A stretch of 64,000 bases of DNA from Acanthochromis polyacanthus (lineage: Eukaryota; Chordata; Actinopteri; Pomacentridae), in the NCBI RefSeq assembly GCF_021347895.1, contig NC_067116.1, forward strand, positions 45,132,628 to 45,196,627, written 5' to 3'. This document shows, in pieces, positions 1 to 11,230 of the stretch. The translations under genes were made by a program, and so were the position numbers. Within the stretch, counting starts at the first letter, position 1; each line of letters begins with the position of its first letter. The notes below the pieces were generated by a model, which was not told the origin of the DNA, searched no databases, and saw only the letters and a program-made list of their open reading frames with translations.

Positions 1-1379
1 CTGTATGTTGTCATAATATGTGCAAAGCTACAATTTTTTTCCATTTTGTTTGTTTCTTTCTTTGAGACACAGTTATGTCCAGTCCAGATCTCCTGACACA
101 GGGCTCGTATGTGGGACGTTTCTGTCACTTTGTTGTCAACGTGAGGCTTGAACTCTGCGTCCCGATGTGCTGACTGCAGCCCTGGTGTCATCTCTGGATG
201 CCTGAAGGGCTGTGAAGAGTGACAAGAGACATGAAAGAAAAGAAAAGACTGCAGACAAGGGAGGCACAGAAGGGATGGAAATAAAGAGACGAGCTAAAGG
301 CTTGAAAGAAATGCAGCGGGGAGGCTAGACTTTGGCCGGGCGCTCGCTATTGGCCGCCCTCCGCTCTGTTCTGTTTGTCTTTGCTCTATTTTTACCGTGC
401 AGTCTGGTCGCTGATGAATGGCTCCATATGCAAGTTAGATTTTCAGAAATCATCCGTGATGTCTGGCCCAGGTGGGAGAGGGGGAGCGTTAGGAGACATG
501 AAGGGGAAAACACAGCGACCGTAAAAGAAAATGTTCTGCCGTTTCAAAGGGTTATTTTTACTGTGGATCGTAATAAATCAGTTTTGTTCTCCGCTAAAGT
601 TACTTTCCAGTTTTTAACAGCGATGTGTGGAGATGTAGAAAAAGGTCATCCTCGGCTCCAGATGTTGGAGCAGCATGAGTCTTCCTAACAAGATTATCAT
701 TCACATGTTAAATGAGAATCTGCCAGATGATCCATGCACCCTCTACTAAAGCAAACGCATATGAGCGTTATCTCTGGTAACTGGCTCAACAAAACATAAA
801 AACCCAACCAGAGATGATGCATATTGCAACTGTGGTCATGAACTTTGTGTGTTACCCTGGCTGAATTTGTTGAAATATCTCACCTTCAATCGAATCCGGT
901 TCATTATTCCAACCAAATGGCTCAGATGAGTAGCTGGAAAGTTCAAAATCTGACAAAATCAATCTGTTTTTCGCCATTTTTGCACCAACAAATGGTGTAA
1001 TTTTAACCATTTTTGTTTTTTTGTGTTAAACATGACTGAGTTTTGTGTTTGAGTTTGTGTTCTTCTCAATTTTGACACTAAGATTTTATCTTTTCTGCAA
1101 ATATCAGTCTCCTTGATTAGGGAAAGAAACCTATCGGCCAACTTTCAACAAGTTTTATGAGCTAAAATCCTTTAGTGAAGAAGAACTGGTTGGTTTTTTA
1201 AAATGCCTTCAACAATTCAGGCTGCCGAGAACTTCTTTCTTGTAAATGCACAAAACGGACCAATCAGGTGGCGCCTCCTTCAGCAAAGAGGAACAGGTTG
1301 TTAGAATAGAAAGCTATTTAAAATATACATTTACTGCAAATGATGCAAGGGAGGAATTCTGGTAGAAAACCGCTTATTT
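1..1379. other. Non-coding, no gene seen
   Basis: Short open frames only (118 codons at most, 332-688), with no family resemblance and no flanking splice or promoter signals I trust. Bases 1-45 look like the end of a 320-350-bp repeat unit. Confidence 0.5.
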
Positions 1380-1880
1380 CTAACGTGACATCTGCACATC
1401 AGAGCTCTGAAACTTCCTACAGGAACACGATATGTGGTGATCCCCTTACTTTTTGGCTGAATCAGAAGCATTCTCACTGTGATAAATACCAATAACTGGT
1501 CAGTTTTCTACGAGCTGCAGTAAAACAGGACCAGACCTACAAACATACTTGGACATATTTCTGCATCGGCGGACTGAATGCTTGTCGGTTCCACTGGCAG
1601 CTCCAACAGACCGATCAATTTTCTGATCGGTGTTCTACTAGCTGCAGGACCAGCGGAGTAAAAGTGGCCGGGCTGCAAACCAGGACACAACATTAAAACA
1701 TATTTATGCATTTTCTGCATCACCACTCAGGGCTCCCTGTGACACAGTTTGTGATCCTGGAGCTGCTCAGCTTCGCTCGGTGTGATTACTGATGTACAGC
1801 CCTGCAGAGAATTTATATCGCTGGTGAACCTGTGGGCGACTTAAATCCCAAACTGTGAACAGAATGGTGATCTGACAGGT
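1380..1880. repeat. Interspersed repeat, sister copy at 40277-40735
   Basis: GTGACATCTGCACATCAGAG, CTGCAGTA and ACATACTTGGACATATTT here match GTGACATCTGCACATTAGAA, CTGCAGTA and ACATACTTATAGATTTTA at 40277 on, in the same order and strand. Unknown family; no coding capacity. Confidence 0.55.
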
Positions 1881-1979
1881 TAAAACTATGGATTAACACA
1901 TTAATCTCACTTTGTAGTACGCTGCTTGGGACATTAATCGATTCTGCTAGCTGCAGTACATCCACTAAATTGTGCTTTT

Positions 1980-2620
1980 ATTTATGCTTTTGTTGTTTTT
2001 CTTCGTTCCACATCTTTCACTAGAAACTCTCTATACCTACTGGTACAATTAGATGTGTGGCTTTACATTTTTTGGCTGTTTTGAAAAAAATGTGGATGTG
2101 GATTCATACTTCCTACTAAAAATACAGTTTTTGTTCGACATTTCACCAACTTTTGGGGCTCTAACATCAGTAGAATTATATGATTGACAAGATTTCATTT
2201 TTTTTGGTATTTTGACAAAATGTTGATGTGGACTCATTGTTAGAAGAAAAAAGCTGGTCTTCCTTTGAGTATAGTCATTAAGTAGTCATTAAATGTGCAA
2301 AGTTACAAATTGCTTTTTAATGATTGGTCCTTTAAAATGGAACAAAAGTGGAAAAATATTCACCTACATTTGGTACTTTGGCCCCAGAAAGTTCCTTTTA
2401 GTGTAAATATATGGATGTAGTCACATTTCCGACTAAAAATACAGTCTTTGGTGGACATTTTTCCAACTTTTAAGCTCTGTAGCATCAGTAGAATTAGATG
2501 TGCTGTAAATATGGCAATCCAAGTTTCCGTTGTCTTTGCTGTTTTGACTAATTGTCGATGTGGACTCATCGTTAGAGGAAACAAACTTCGCCAGAAACTC
2601 TCTATACTTGGTTTTCCGAC
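1980..2620. repeat. Two copies of a roughly 320-350-bp repeat, also at 34960-36070
   Basis: Words such as CCAACTTTTGGGGCTCTAAC, CATCAGTAGAATT and GATGTGGACTCATTGTTAG recur at about 2150 and 2470 and again three times in 34960-36070. The first bases of the window (1-45, GTCATAATATGTGCAAAG) look like the end of another unit. Confidence 0.65.
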
Positions 2621-3489
2621 TGCTGTCTAATTTGAAGTTCAAACTGAGGTCAGAGCTTGTAATAAACACGAGATGAGTCATTTTACTAACGCTGAGGTGT
2701 TTCCCTGCTGCTTTGAGACGGTAAACTCGGTGTGTTAGCGGACAGAAACAGGCATGGGTCTGGAATAGCTGGGTTAAATCCCGGTTTCTCCCTGCTACCT
2801 GTGTTGTTTGTTTCCTGCTTTGAGGTGAAGAGAACGGCGTTGCAGCCACCTGTCTGGACTTTATTCTCCTGTGTGTGGCGTGTGAACCGGCGGTGGGAGT
2901 CGGGGATTTTAAATAAGTATGTACTTGGTGCAGCGCAGCGACTATTCTGGTGTTACAATGGAGTCATGTGTTTTTTAGTGCTGAGTCGCCCACATGAGTG
3001 AGCGTGTACAATAATCCCCTCTGTCTGCCTCCTGAACTTCGCTTCCTTTTCAACTCTTCCTGATTTCTGCCTGCAGCTGCCCCACTTCTCCAGATGGCAT
3101 GCTGTATGTTTGTGGTTCATCATCCAACCGGAAGGAAGCGTTTCCTGATCTGGAGGCTAGACTGAGCAATGCACCTGAATAAATTAACATGAGACGCTAT
3201 TTATTCTCACACTCAGCAGGGCAAACTTCTTTCTTTAAGCTTTGTGTGACACGATAACATGAACGTTAATAGTAGCCGCAGAGACTTTGTTTGTTTGAAC
3301 ACAGTTTTGCAATTATGAGGAAAATCTAAAGAATTTTCCCGAGAATTTTCCATGTAAACCTGTTTAACCCAGAATAAACATTACTGTCTCAGGTAAATCT
3401 CACCAAATATATAAATCTATCCACCTAAACTCTAATAACTTATTTTTCTGTTTGGTAATGGTGTTTCTGGAAGCTGTAAAAAGCCTTAA

Positions 3490-4021
3490 CCCTTTAAGCT
3501 TCAGTCAATTCCAGCCGTTTTCAGTACAAAAAATCGCTAATATTCTATTTTTAAATAAAAAAATTATGAAAAATACAGGGAATATTGGACGGGCATCACG
3601 AGGTGCATTTCCTTGAAAATGACCGATTTGGGGATTTTATACGACTTCAGGACATGTTTTGGACAAAATAGTTTACTGGCTTGTGTCGTCTGGATGTAAA
3701 AGGTTGGATTATGGCCGTTTTTTGTGGAATATTTTTTTCTGTGTGTAATAATGAACCCGGAAATGTGAGTCGCGCTGTGTATGTTGAAGCCGTGTACAGA
3801 GAACGGATGGATGAATATTTGTTTTTGTCGGACAAATGTGTTTTTCTCACCCGCTGTGGTAATCACATCTGAAAGTGGTTTATACCGGCGGATTCATGAG
3901 AATCTAAGCTTTCCATCGGTGTATAGTGTTTGTATAATCGTGTTTGCAGCCGTCGGACATTCTTGAAATTCCTGTGCAAATTAGTAGGTGTACCGCCGGC
4001 GATACACTGAAGCTTAAGGGG
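3490..4021. mobile_element. TTAA-flanked non-autonomous element (piggyBac-like), 532 bp
   Basis: Flanked by TTAA at 3486-3489 and 4022-4025. The ends are inverted repeats: left TTAACCCTTTAAGCTTCAGT, right (reverse complement) TTAACCCCTTAAGCTTCAGT, one mismatch in 20. TTAA target duplication with CCC termini is typical of the piggyBac superfamily; some Kolobok elements also use TTAA. No transposase frame is present. Confidence 0.8.
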
Positions 4022-4829
4022 TTAAATGGACTTAAAGTTTGCATTTTAACCCCCAAACCTCAAAGATATTTAGTTTACTACCCTATAATGCTAACTGCAG
4101 ATTCATTCATCGTCAAGGGAAATCTGAAGAATTTTAGCATTTTTTCCCATTTTGTGCAAAACTGTCCAACTCAGAGTAATTAATATGAACTCAGGTGCTT
4201 TCCCACTTTAACTCTGGAAGTTGGTAAAACAAAACAAGAAAAATGTAACCTGACGACAGGCTTAATTTAGGATTAATTAATTCCATCATGATTATAAACA
4301 GTCGACAAATTTGTCTGGTAAATGTCAGCAAACTGGTGGAAAATAGTTCCAGAAATCCCGTATTGCCATTTTGAGAAAGCTCATTTGTCCGGCAGAGACT
4401 CCAAACCTAAAGATATTTAACTACAAAGCAGTTGAACCAGTGGAGTTTTTGCATATTTTCATCTTTAAAATGCTTAAACTGTTAATTATCTGTGAGGCAT
4501 TTCCTGTGTCGTATTTCCAGGAACAACATCGTCAAGGAACGTCTGAAGAACCTCCCATTTTCACTGGAAAATAGTCAAAATAACTATGAATAACTCGGGT
4601 GAACTTGGGCACTTTCCTGTTTAAAACTGTATAAACCGGTCTAACAAGTAGTTTAACTTTTTTGTAATGCAGCTGCTGAAAGTCGTAAAAAGCCTGAAGA
4701 AAAATTTCACTTGTCAGCAGGATTAAATCACAGTTCACGCTTTTCATTGAGGATTATGATCAGTCAGGCAATAATTTAGTCTTTAAAATGTCAATAAACT
4801 AGTTTAAAAAGTTCCTGAAATCCCAAGTT

Positions 4830-5178
4830 AACAAGACGACATGGTCATCAACATCCCCCACCACATGTGATGTCTATGAGTCTATATCTAAAATAGTGAT
4901 AAAGGGCCATAACTCTGTTAAATATTATCGCACAGGTCTCATTTTCGAACTTGATCAATGTGTCCATGGTGTGAAGCTACACACTAAATTTCGTAATCCT
5001 AGCTGTAATAGTTTCCGAGAAAAGCTGTCCCCTTCATCACGGACGGACGGACGGACGGACGGTCGGTCGGACGGACGCTCCCTCCCTCTGTCCGTCCGTC
5101 CGTCTGTCCGTTCGAGGGAGGGAGGGGAGGGAGGCCAAACCTATATCCCCCTTTTCCACTTCGTGGAGGCGGGGGATA
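4830..5178. mobile_element. Terminal-inverted-repeat element with TATCCCCCGCC-type ends, expanded GGAC hairpin inside
   Basis: Homologous, in inverse orientation, to 20024-20292. Shared parts include AACTCTGTTAAATATTATCG and TGGTGTGAAGCTACACACTAA. The left end has ACATCCCCCACCACATGTG, the right end GGAGGCGGGGGATA. Next to the right end this copy has gained (GGAC)n followed by its inverted counterpart (GTCC)n at 5039-5120. It sits within a unit of the 470-bp array. Confidence 0.65.
5039..5120. repeat. GGAC/GTCC microsatellite forming an inverted repeat
   Basis: About eight GGAC or GGTC tetranucleotides are followed, after a short CTCCCTCCC spacer, by about five GTCC/GTCT tetranucleotides, so either strand can fold into a stable hairpin. 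The homologous copy at 20068-20080 has only two such units. Confidence 0.85.
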
Positions 5179-5690
5179 ATAATGTGTATTTACCCATTTA
5201 TCAAAACTCCTAAAAGATATTTTCTATCACTGAAGGGCAACAACAAAGATGCTGAATGATGAATTAAACACTAAACTGATCATCAAACTTCCATCGACCT
5301 CTGCAGTGGTTCCACAATCCACATTGTAAAGTAAAATCGGAAGAGTTTTACCAGTTACTTCCCATTTTTAATGTAAAAAAAGTGCAATTTCAAAGTCATT
5401 ATCATGAACTCAAAGGGTTCTCCACTTCAGTCCCACCAAATATCTAATTATTTGAATGAATCCACCTTAACCCTAATATTCAGTTTCATATTTTCGTTGT
5501 CACGTGACTGGAAGTTATAAAAATCTGAAGAAAAATGAACTTAACAGGCTCAGTTCAAGATTAAGGATTGTCTTGTATGATTTTGAACAACGTAAGTTAG
5601 TCTATAAAATGTCAGTAAACTAGTTAAGGTAGTTCCTGAAATCCCAAGTTGGTATTTTAAGACTCCAAAACACAAAAATATTTAGTTTAA

Positions 5691-6083
5691 CCCTCGTGTC
5701 ATCCTGCAGGTCAGATTGACCTGTTTTAAAGTGGGAAAATGTGGGAATAAAATAGATTTTCACAGTGAAAACTTTCACATTTTCAATGTTTTTGGGAAAT
5801 TTTTGAACATTTTTTGGTGAAAAAAAGAAATGTTAAAAAAAATGTGTCTTTAAAAACATTCAGTAAAAATGTTCTTAAAGAAAATATCAGAAGTTTTACT
5901 GATATATACGTAATCACTTTTGATATTTTTAGGATTGTTCTGGAAGATTTTTATTCAATTTTTGAAAATATTTACAAGAATTTTCTTTCCAAATCTGGGG
6001 GATTTTTTTTCTGAATTTCTTGGACTTTTTTTCGACAAGGGAACAATATTTTTTGGTGCCCGTAAATGAGGATAACAGGAGGG
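5691..6083. mobile_element. TTAA-flanked MITE, family 1 (forward copy)
   Basis: TTAA at 5687-5690 and 6084-6087 flank 393 bp. Ends: CCCTCGTGTCATCCTG on the left and, reverse-complemented, CCCTCCTGTTATCCTC on the right. The AT-rich interior contains GAACATTTTTTGGTG and GATATTTTTAGGATT. Other copies: 7142-7690, 7695-7980, 10522-11003, 12249-12385, 37335-37825, 53592-54208 and 61852-62375. Non-autonomous, piggyBac-like by its TTAA target and CCC ends. Confidence 0.8.
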
Positions 6084-6187
6084 TTAATATCACAGAAGGA
6101 AAGCGGTAAAGGATGTTGTTTTGTGAAAGAGGAACCAGAGGAGACTGCATTTTTTTCTGCCCAAAATATTATTCTATTCTATTAAAT

Positions 6188-6402
6188 AGAAGAAGAATGT
6201 CTTTATTGTCATTGTTCAGTGTACAATGAAATTACTGTCACATACTGATGAGGGAAGCTGCCATGTAAGGCGCTAACCACGGCTCATCAGGAGCAGTTAG
6301 GGGTTCGGCATCTTGCTCAGGGACACCTGGACATGACCTGGATCGAACCTGCAACCCTCCGGTTGCAAGGTGGCCACTCTACCCGATGAGCCATGCCGCC
6401 CC
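6188..6402 (-). mobile_element. tRNA-derived SINE (minus strand)
   Basis: Read on the minus strand it begins GGCGGCATGGCTCATCGGGT, has an A-box-like TGGCTCATCGGG, a B box GGTTCGATCC about 40 nt on, then an unrelated body, and ends CAATGACAATAAAGACATTC. The two RNA polymerase III promoter boxes and the tail make a tRNA-derived SINE the best reading. It is not a functional tRNA gene: the cloverleaf is not kept. Confidence 0.75.
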
Positions 6403-6671
6403 ATAGATAGTTGGTTTTTAAAAAATTGGCAGAATACTAAGATAATAGGACATCTTCTCAATTATACAGACCAGTTCTCTTATACAACCGAATATAATTC
6501 ACCTTCCTGACTAACTGTCAGCTGTCTGAGTGATTTAAACTTTGAGGAGCTTCACAGATGGAGAGGTTTTCATACCAGTGTACTGGTGTTCATGCTGTTC
6601 TGTCCATAAGACTACAGCAGTATGTTTAAACTGCACTGTGTTTGCCCACCGCTGGTCTAAATTAGTCCACC

Positions 6672-6842
6672 ATGGCCGAGATGACGGGTCCGGAAAACCC
6701 TCCGGAACCCGCTGTCACCACCGACCAGTTTGCAGTCCCAAAGCGAGCCAATCAGGCGGAGCAAAGGCTTCTGGGATGCATTAAGCTGGCGTGCCGTGGC
6801 CTCATCGGTCTGCTGTGTTTCATGTGGACGTGGCTGCTTTGA
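6672..6842 (+). CDS. Small 56-codon ORF in full Kozak context (uncertain)
   Basis: An ATG in the context CCACCATGG opens a 56-codon frame ending at TGA 6840-6842. The first half is polar and Pro/Glu-rich (starts MAEMTGPENPPEPAVTTDQF). The second half contains CIKLACRGLIGLLCFMWTWL, hydrophobic enough to be a membrane segment or a start-of-exon read-through. I recognise no family. It could be a small secreted or membrane peptide, the first coding exon of an unseen gene, or chance. No clear promoter, acceptor or polyadenylation signal was seen. Reported only because the start context and base composition stand out from the AT-rich repeats on either side. Confidence 0.2.
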   Translation: MAEMTGPENPPEPAVTTDQFAVPKRANQAEQRLLGCIKLACRGLIGLLCFMWTWLL

Positions 6843-7141
6843 ATCTAGACTTTCAGCTCATCACGCTGGTAGAAAACACGTAGTCCATGCACGTCAGATG
6901 TGCACGGCTGGGAGGTTCTTATTTGCATTTCCTATTTGAATGGGAACTCGTCTGTCCTCTGCTGCAGCGCTCGGCAGGAGGTTCGATGAAATACAGAACA
7001 GGGGTGATATTTTCTGCTTCGTGAGGCTCCGTTGGCCTCTCTGCCCTCTGGTCCGACTCTCCGGGTGTCAGAATAGCAAACAGGCGTAGTATGTAAATCA
7101 GAAACACCAGGACGCTTTCATAGCGAGCCGTGTTTCCTTAA

Positions 7142-7690
7142 CCCTCAGGTCGTGCCGCGGGTCAAATTTACCCGTTTTCAAGTTTTAAAAATGTGGAAAA
7201 AAATGTTTTTTTTTGTCTAGATTTTCAACATTTTTGGGAAATTGTTAAAAAAAAATTTGCTGGAAAAAAGAAATGTAAAAAAAAAAAATGTTTCTTTAAG
7301 AACATTCACAAAAAAATCAACTGAAATCCAGCGAATTTCACTGGATTTTGGTTGATTTGGTTGTTCTTAAAGAAAATATTGGAAGTTTTACTAATATATA
7401 TGCAGTCACTTTAGGTATTTTTAGGATTTTTTTGGGAAGATTTTTACTCATTTTAAAAAAAAAAAAAATTACAATTTATTTTTTCAAATTTGTATTTCTT
7501 GCCAATTTTAGGGATTATTTTTTAAAAAATGTTTAGGGAAGCTTTTAAGGAATTTTTAGAATTTTCTTCCTGAAGATTTCGCAATTTTTTTTAAAATAAA
7601 TTTGGGGAATTTTTTTTGCTAAATTTTTGGATATTTTTCAGATGAAGGAACAGTGTTTTTTGGTACCTATAAATGAAGACAACAGGAGGG
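7142..7690. mobile_element. TTAA-flanked MITE, family 1 (forward copy)
   Basis: TTAA at 7138-7141 and 7691-7694. The left end CCCTCAGGTCGTGCC is diverged; the right end is ACAACAGGAGGG. 549 bp. The apparent peptide V-L-K-E-N-I seen here and in sister copies comes from the repeat, not from a gene. Confidence 0.78.
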
Positions 7691-7694
7691 TTAA

Positions 7695-7980
7695 TTATTT
7701 TTTTGTGAATGTTCTTAAAGAAAATATTTTAAGTTTTACTGATATATATGGAATCACTTTAGATATTTTTAGATATTTTTTGGAAGATTTTTACTCATTT
7801 TTAAAAAATATTTCCAAGAATCTTCTTGCCAAATTTTGGGGATTTTTTTCAAGATACAACTTTTAGGGAATTATTGGAATTTTCTTCCTGAAGGTTTAGC
7901 AAATTTTCAGAAATTTGGGGAATTTTTTTCAGACAAGGAAACGATATTTTTTGGCGCCGATAAATGAGGACAACAGGAGA
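7695..7980. mobile_element. Truncated MITE, family 1, directly abutting the previous copy
   Basis: Right half of a second family-1 copy. It starts inside the element at GTGAATGTTCTTAAAG and ends ATGAGGACAACAGGAG without the final GGTTAA. It follows head to tail on the 7142-7690 copy, so it may stem from unequal exchange or nested insertion. Confidence 0.65.
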
Positions 7981-8469
7981 CTCTAGTCGCTGTGGTTTGA
8001 CATCTGGACTGAGTTAAAGCAGATAGGAGGCAGCTGAATGGCCGGTAGGATGGAGGAGAATCTGTTAGCGAGGTGACAGAAAAGATGGAGGGAAAAGGCA
8101 GCGGTTAAAAACAGACGGACGACGAGACATGGGGAAGTAGCGTCAGCCTGTACCGGCCTCCTGGATTACCCACCCACTGGGAAACCTCCACGAAGTAAGA
8201 GTTCATAAAGCTGGAAGTCGTGTCGAGGGCTGAAACAAGCCGGTTTCTGCAGCTGTGGATGTTTATGGCTGTCGGCTCACATTGATGAAGGGTCATAGCT
8301 GCCTCCCAGGGATGTCAAACCAACGGCAGCCGCCTCGGTCTGTCGATACGGGACCCGGACGCTTGATATTGGCAGCGGCAGATCAATGCTGTGCACTCAG
8401 ATGACCAGGTTATGATTGATTAGCTTCGTCCATCATGGTTACGGTCGTTTATTGAGCCAGACAGCTAGC

Positions 8470-9620
8470 TACACTGTAAAAAAAACATGTAATTAATTAT
8501 AAAAAAACAAAAAACTGTAGAAATCTGACACCAAGGTGGCAGAAAAAAGACTAGTAACGTCAAATTTCAGTAAAATGATGGTGACATGTTGAAAAAATAT
8601 AATTACAAATTGTTCAAGACGTAATTTTGATGCGGATTTTTTTTGACAATTTTAGCCCGTTTTTTCTCTTTCTCTTTAAAAATACAGTCAATGTGTAAAT
8701 CAGTACCTTTTTGTGTTTTCCCCAGCTATTATCTGGAGGTTTACAAAACTAAAATCTATAAAATATCAGAAAAAGTGTACCTTTTTTAATATAATATACT
8801 TTCCCCCCCAGATACCAGCAAGCATCAGTAAAATATAAATAAATAAAAGACAGCAAATATCTGTAAAATTTAAAAAATGTGAATAAATAACAGCAAATAT
8901 CTATAAAATCTCAATACATTTTAAATAACAGCAAATATCTGCAAAATATAGATTTGGAATTTTTCTTTTTTGTTATTATACAACAGACAGCAAGTAAATT
9001 AATACTTTTTCTCTTTTTTTGCAATTTCTCTAGCTGTTATCTTTAATTTAACAAAAAACAAATATTTAAAATAACTGAATATTTTTAGAAGATTTTTTCT
9101 TTGTATATATATTTTAAATAAAAGTTAATATCTGTAAAATATTGAGTAAAAAATGTGTCATTTTACAGTCAAGTATTATTAAAGAATAAATTACAAAAAA
9201 TACTGATTTTTGATGTGGACATTATTTACAGTTCAATCCTGTGTTTTAATTTTAATTTAGTTTTTTTGCAGTCAACATGTAAATTAATGCTTTTTCCTCT
9301 ATTTATCTGTAATTTAACAAAACATAAATAATATGTAAAATAACAGTTTTAAAAAATGTAATCCCTAATATAAATCATTTATAAAATATCTTTAAAATAC
9401 TAATATTTCTTCTGATTTGAGTAAACATTAAAATGCTGAAAAAGAATTACTTAATGTTTGTAAAAAAAAAAAGAAATACAGATTTTTTTTTCCAACATTT
9501 AAATTATTACTTTTTTCCTGTGATTTTACTAGTTGTTGTTATTATTCTGAGTTTAACAAAATAATGTAAATCTGTAACATAACAGTTTATTTTTCAAGAC
9601 ATTACTGGTCAAAACGTTTA
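8470..9620. repeat. AT-rich low-complexity block
   Basis: Dominated by variants of CAGCAAATATCTGTAAAAT and ACAGTAAAAA, with no open frame. It probably derives from a short repeat expanded and diverged. Confidence 0.6.
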
Positions 9621-10379
9621 GTTTTTTTTATAGTTTTTTGTTGTGTTTTGTGAATCCATGCAGAGGTTGTCCATCGCTGTTGGTTTGCTTTTTATTTACA
9701 GCCTCTGACATCGTCTTTTTCTGCTCCTTTAGCAGCTAGTTAACAGCAGTGAGGACAGGGCTGAATAACGGGGTAATATCATCAAGTCGGAGCTGGGACT
9801 CCTGCGGCTCCTCGTTTCTTTATCCTAGTCTTCAGACGGAGGCAGCAGATGCTCCTCAGCTCTGGTTTTATTGTTTGTCCGACCGACCTGGGAGCTGGCT
9901 TAGAGACGGGGGGAGGAGAATAGCTTTTAGTGGCCTTTTTCTTCCCCGGCCTTCACTCTCTCCTCACAGCTCTGCCTCTGTTTGTCTCCCTGCTGGAAGA
10001 GTTCATTCCCTGATTGAAGTTTTTGGTGTCTTTAAACAAAAGGCTGCGTCTCTGAATGGACCACATGGCTCCCGGCTAGTCGCTGCCATTTTGGGTGCAT
10101 CTGCATTTCCTGCAGAGCTTCGCCCGAGGCTGATTTACCTCCACACCTCCCTCTATCCTCTATTTTTCTGTTCTTTTTTACCCAACATTGCCATAGCTAT
10201 TGCAGCCATTTCACTCATGACAATTACAACCTGCTCTATATTATATAAAAGCCTCTAATCTCTAGTTTACAAATATAATCATAGTGTTCTTGTATTTTTC
10301 TTACAATAAAAATGTCATATGACACAATGACAGCATGTCTGAGTTGACTTATTCACGGAAATTTTTTATGCTAGCAAAT
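9621..10379. other. Non-coding, long ORF without family features
   Basis: A 169-codon + frame (9749-10258) spans a relatively GC-balanced stretch. It has no recognisable domain and its start context is weak. I treat it as chance. Confidence 0.4.
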
Positions 10380-11230
10380 CAAATTATAACAATAATAATT
10401 GAATTTTTATAGCACTTTTCAGAAGAACATTCACAAAATGCTTTGCCAGTTAGAACCCAGTGATAAAAGAGAATTTTACTTGACGTGAGTCTATAAAAAT
10501 GTGGTTTAAGAAGTGTTTTAACGCTCCTGTTATCTTCATTTACAGGCACCAAAAAATATTGTTTCCTTGTCTGAACAAAATCCAAAAACTCAGCAAAAAA
10601 AAAATTCACAAATTTCTGAAAATTTGCAAAACCTTCAGGAAGAAAATTCCAATAATTTCTTGAAAGTTTTATTTGAAAAAAAAAAACAACAACTTTGGTA
10701 AGAAAATTTGTGTAAAATTTTTTTAAAAAATGAGTAAAAATCTTCCGAAAATATCTGAAATGATTACATATATATCAGTAAAACATTTAATATTTTCTTT
10801 AAGAACATTCGCTGGATTTTGGTTGATTTTTTTTACTGAATGTTCTTAAAGAACCATTTTTTTTTAACATTTCTTTTTCCCACCAAAAAACGTTCACAAA
10901 TTTCCCAAAAATGTTGAAAATGTGGACATCAGAAGTTTCACTGTGAAAATATATTTTTTTCCACATTTTCAAACTTTAAAATGGTTCAATTTGACCCGCA
11001 GGGTTAAACTTCGACTTTGGAACAACTAGAAAGGAACCATCAAGGATCTAAGGCAGCTGAAGCGATGTACGGGGTTAGCATGTCTAAAATATAGCCAGGG
11101 GAAGGGCCCTGGCCAGCTTTAAAAGTCATCAGTAAAACCTTAAAATCAATTCTAAATCAGACAGGGAGCCGGTGGAGGGAAGCCAGAACTGGGGAGATGA
11201 TATTTATAGACATATCTCTATATTTATCAT
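10380..11230. repeat. Older interspersed repeat split by a MITE
   Basis: Flanks such as TTTTTATAGCACTTTTCAG (10406 on) and TTAAAATCAATTCTAAATCA (11140 on) resemble the two sides of a retroelement-derived repeat common in fish. They are separated by the TTAA MITE at 10522-11003. Family assignment is by resemblance only. Confidence 0.45.
10522..11003. mobile_element. TTAA-flanked MITE, family 1 (reverse copy)
   Basis: TTAA at 10518-10521 and 11004-11007. The left end is CGCTCCTGTTATCTTC (first base pair mutated from CCC) and the right end ACCCGCAGGG. 482 bp in the opposite orientation to the 5691 copy. Confidence 0.78.

Larger units (their letters stand above)
3300..5690. repeat. Degenerate tandem array, period about 470 bp, broken by mobile elements
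   Basis: A landmark such as AGTTCCTGAAATCCCAAGTT recurs near 4345, 4808 and 5630, and a second landmark (GAAGTTRTAAAA followed by CTGAAGAAAAAT) near 3470, 4210, 4680 and 5512. After subtracting the 4830-5178 insertion, the spacing is about 470 bp. The units are strongly diverged, so the array is old. It is split by a TTAA element at 3490-4021, a terminal-inverted-repeat element at 4830-5178 and, at its right end, a TTAA MITE at 5691. Confidence 0.7.

Noticed and set aside
6340..6402. Possible tRNA gene on the minus strand
   Set aside because: Same reason: the A and B boxes belong to a SINE with an unrelated body and tail.
5814..7866. Recurrent peptide V-L-K-E-N-I-x-S-F-T-D-I-Y in three places
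   Set aside because: It lies inside the copies of MITE family 1 and reflects DNA homology between non-coding elements, not a gene family.
9749..10258. 169-codon + frame
   Set aside because: No family features and a weak start context. Kept only as a note.
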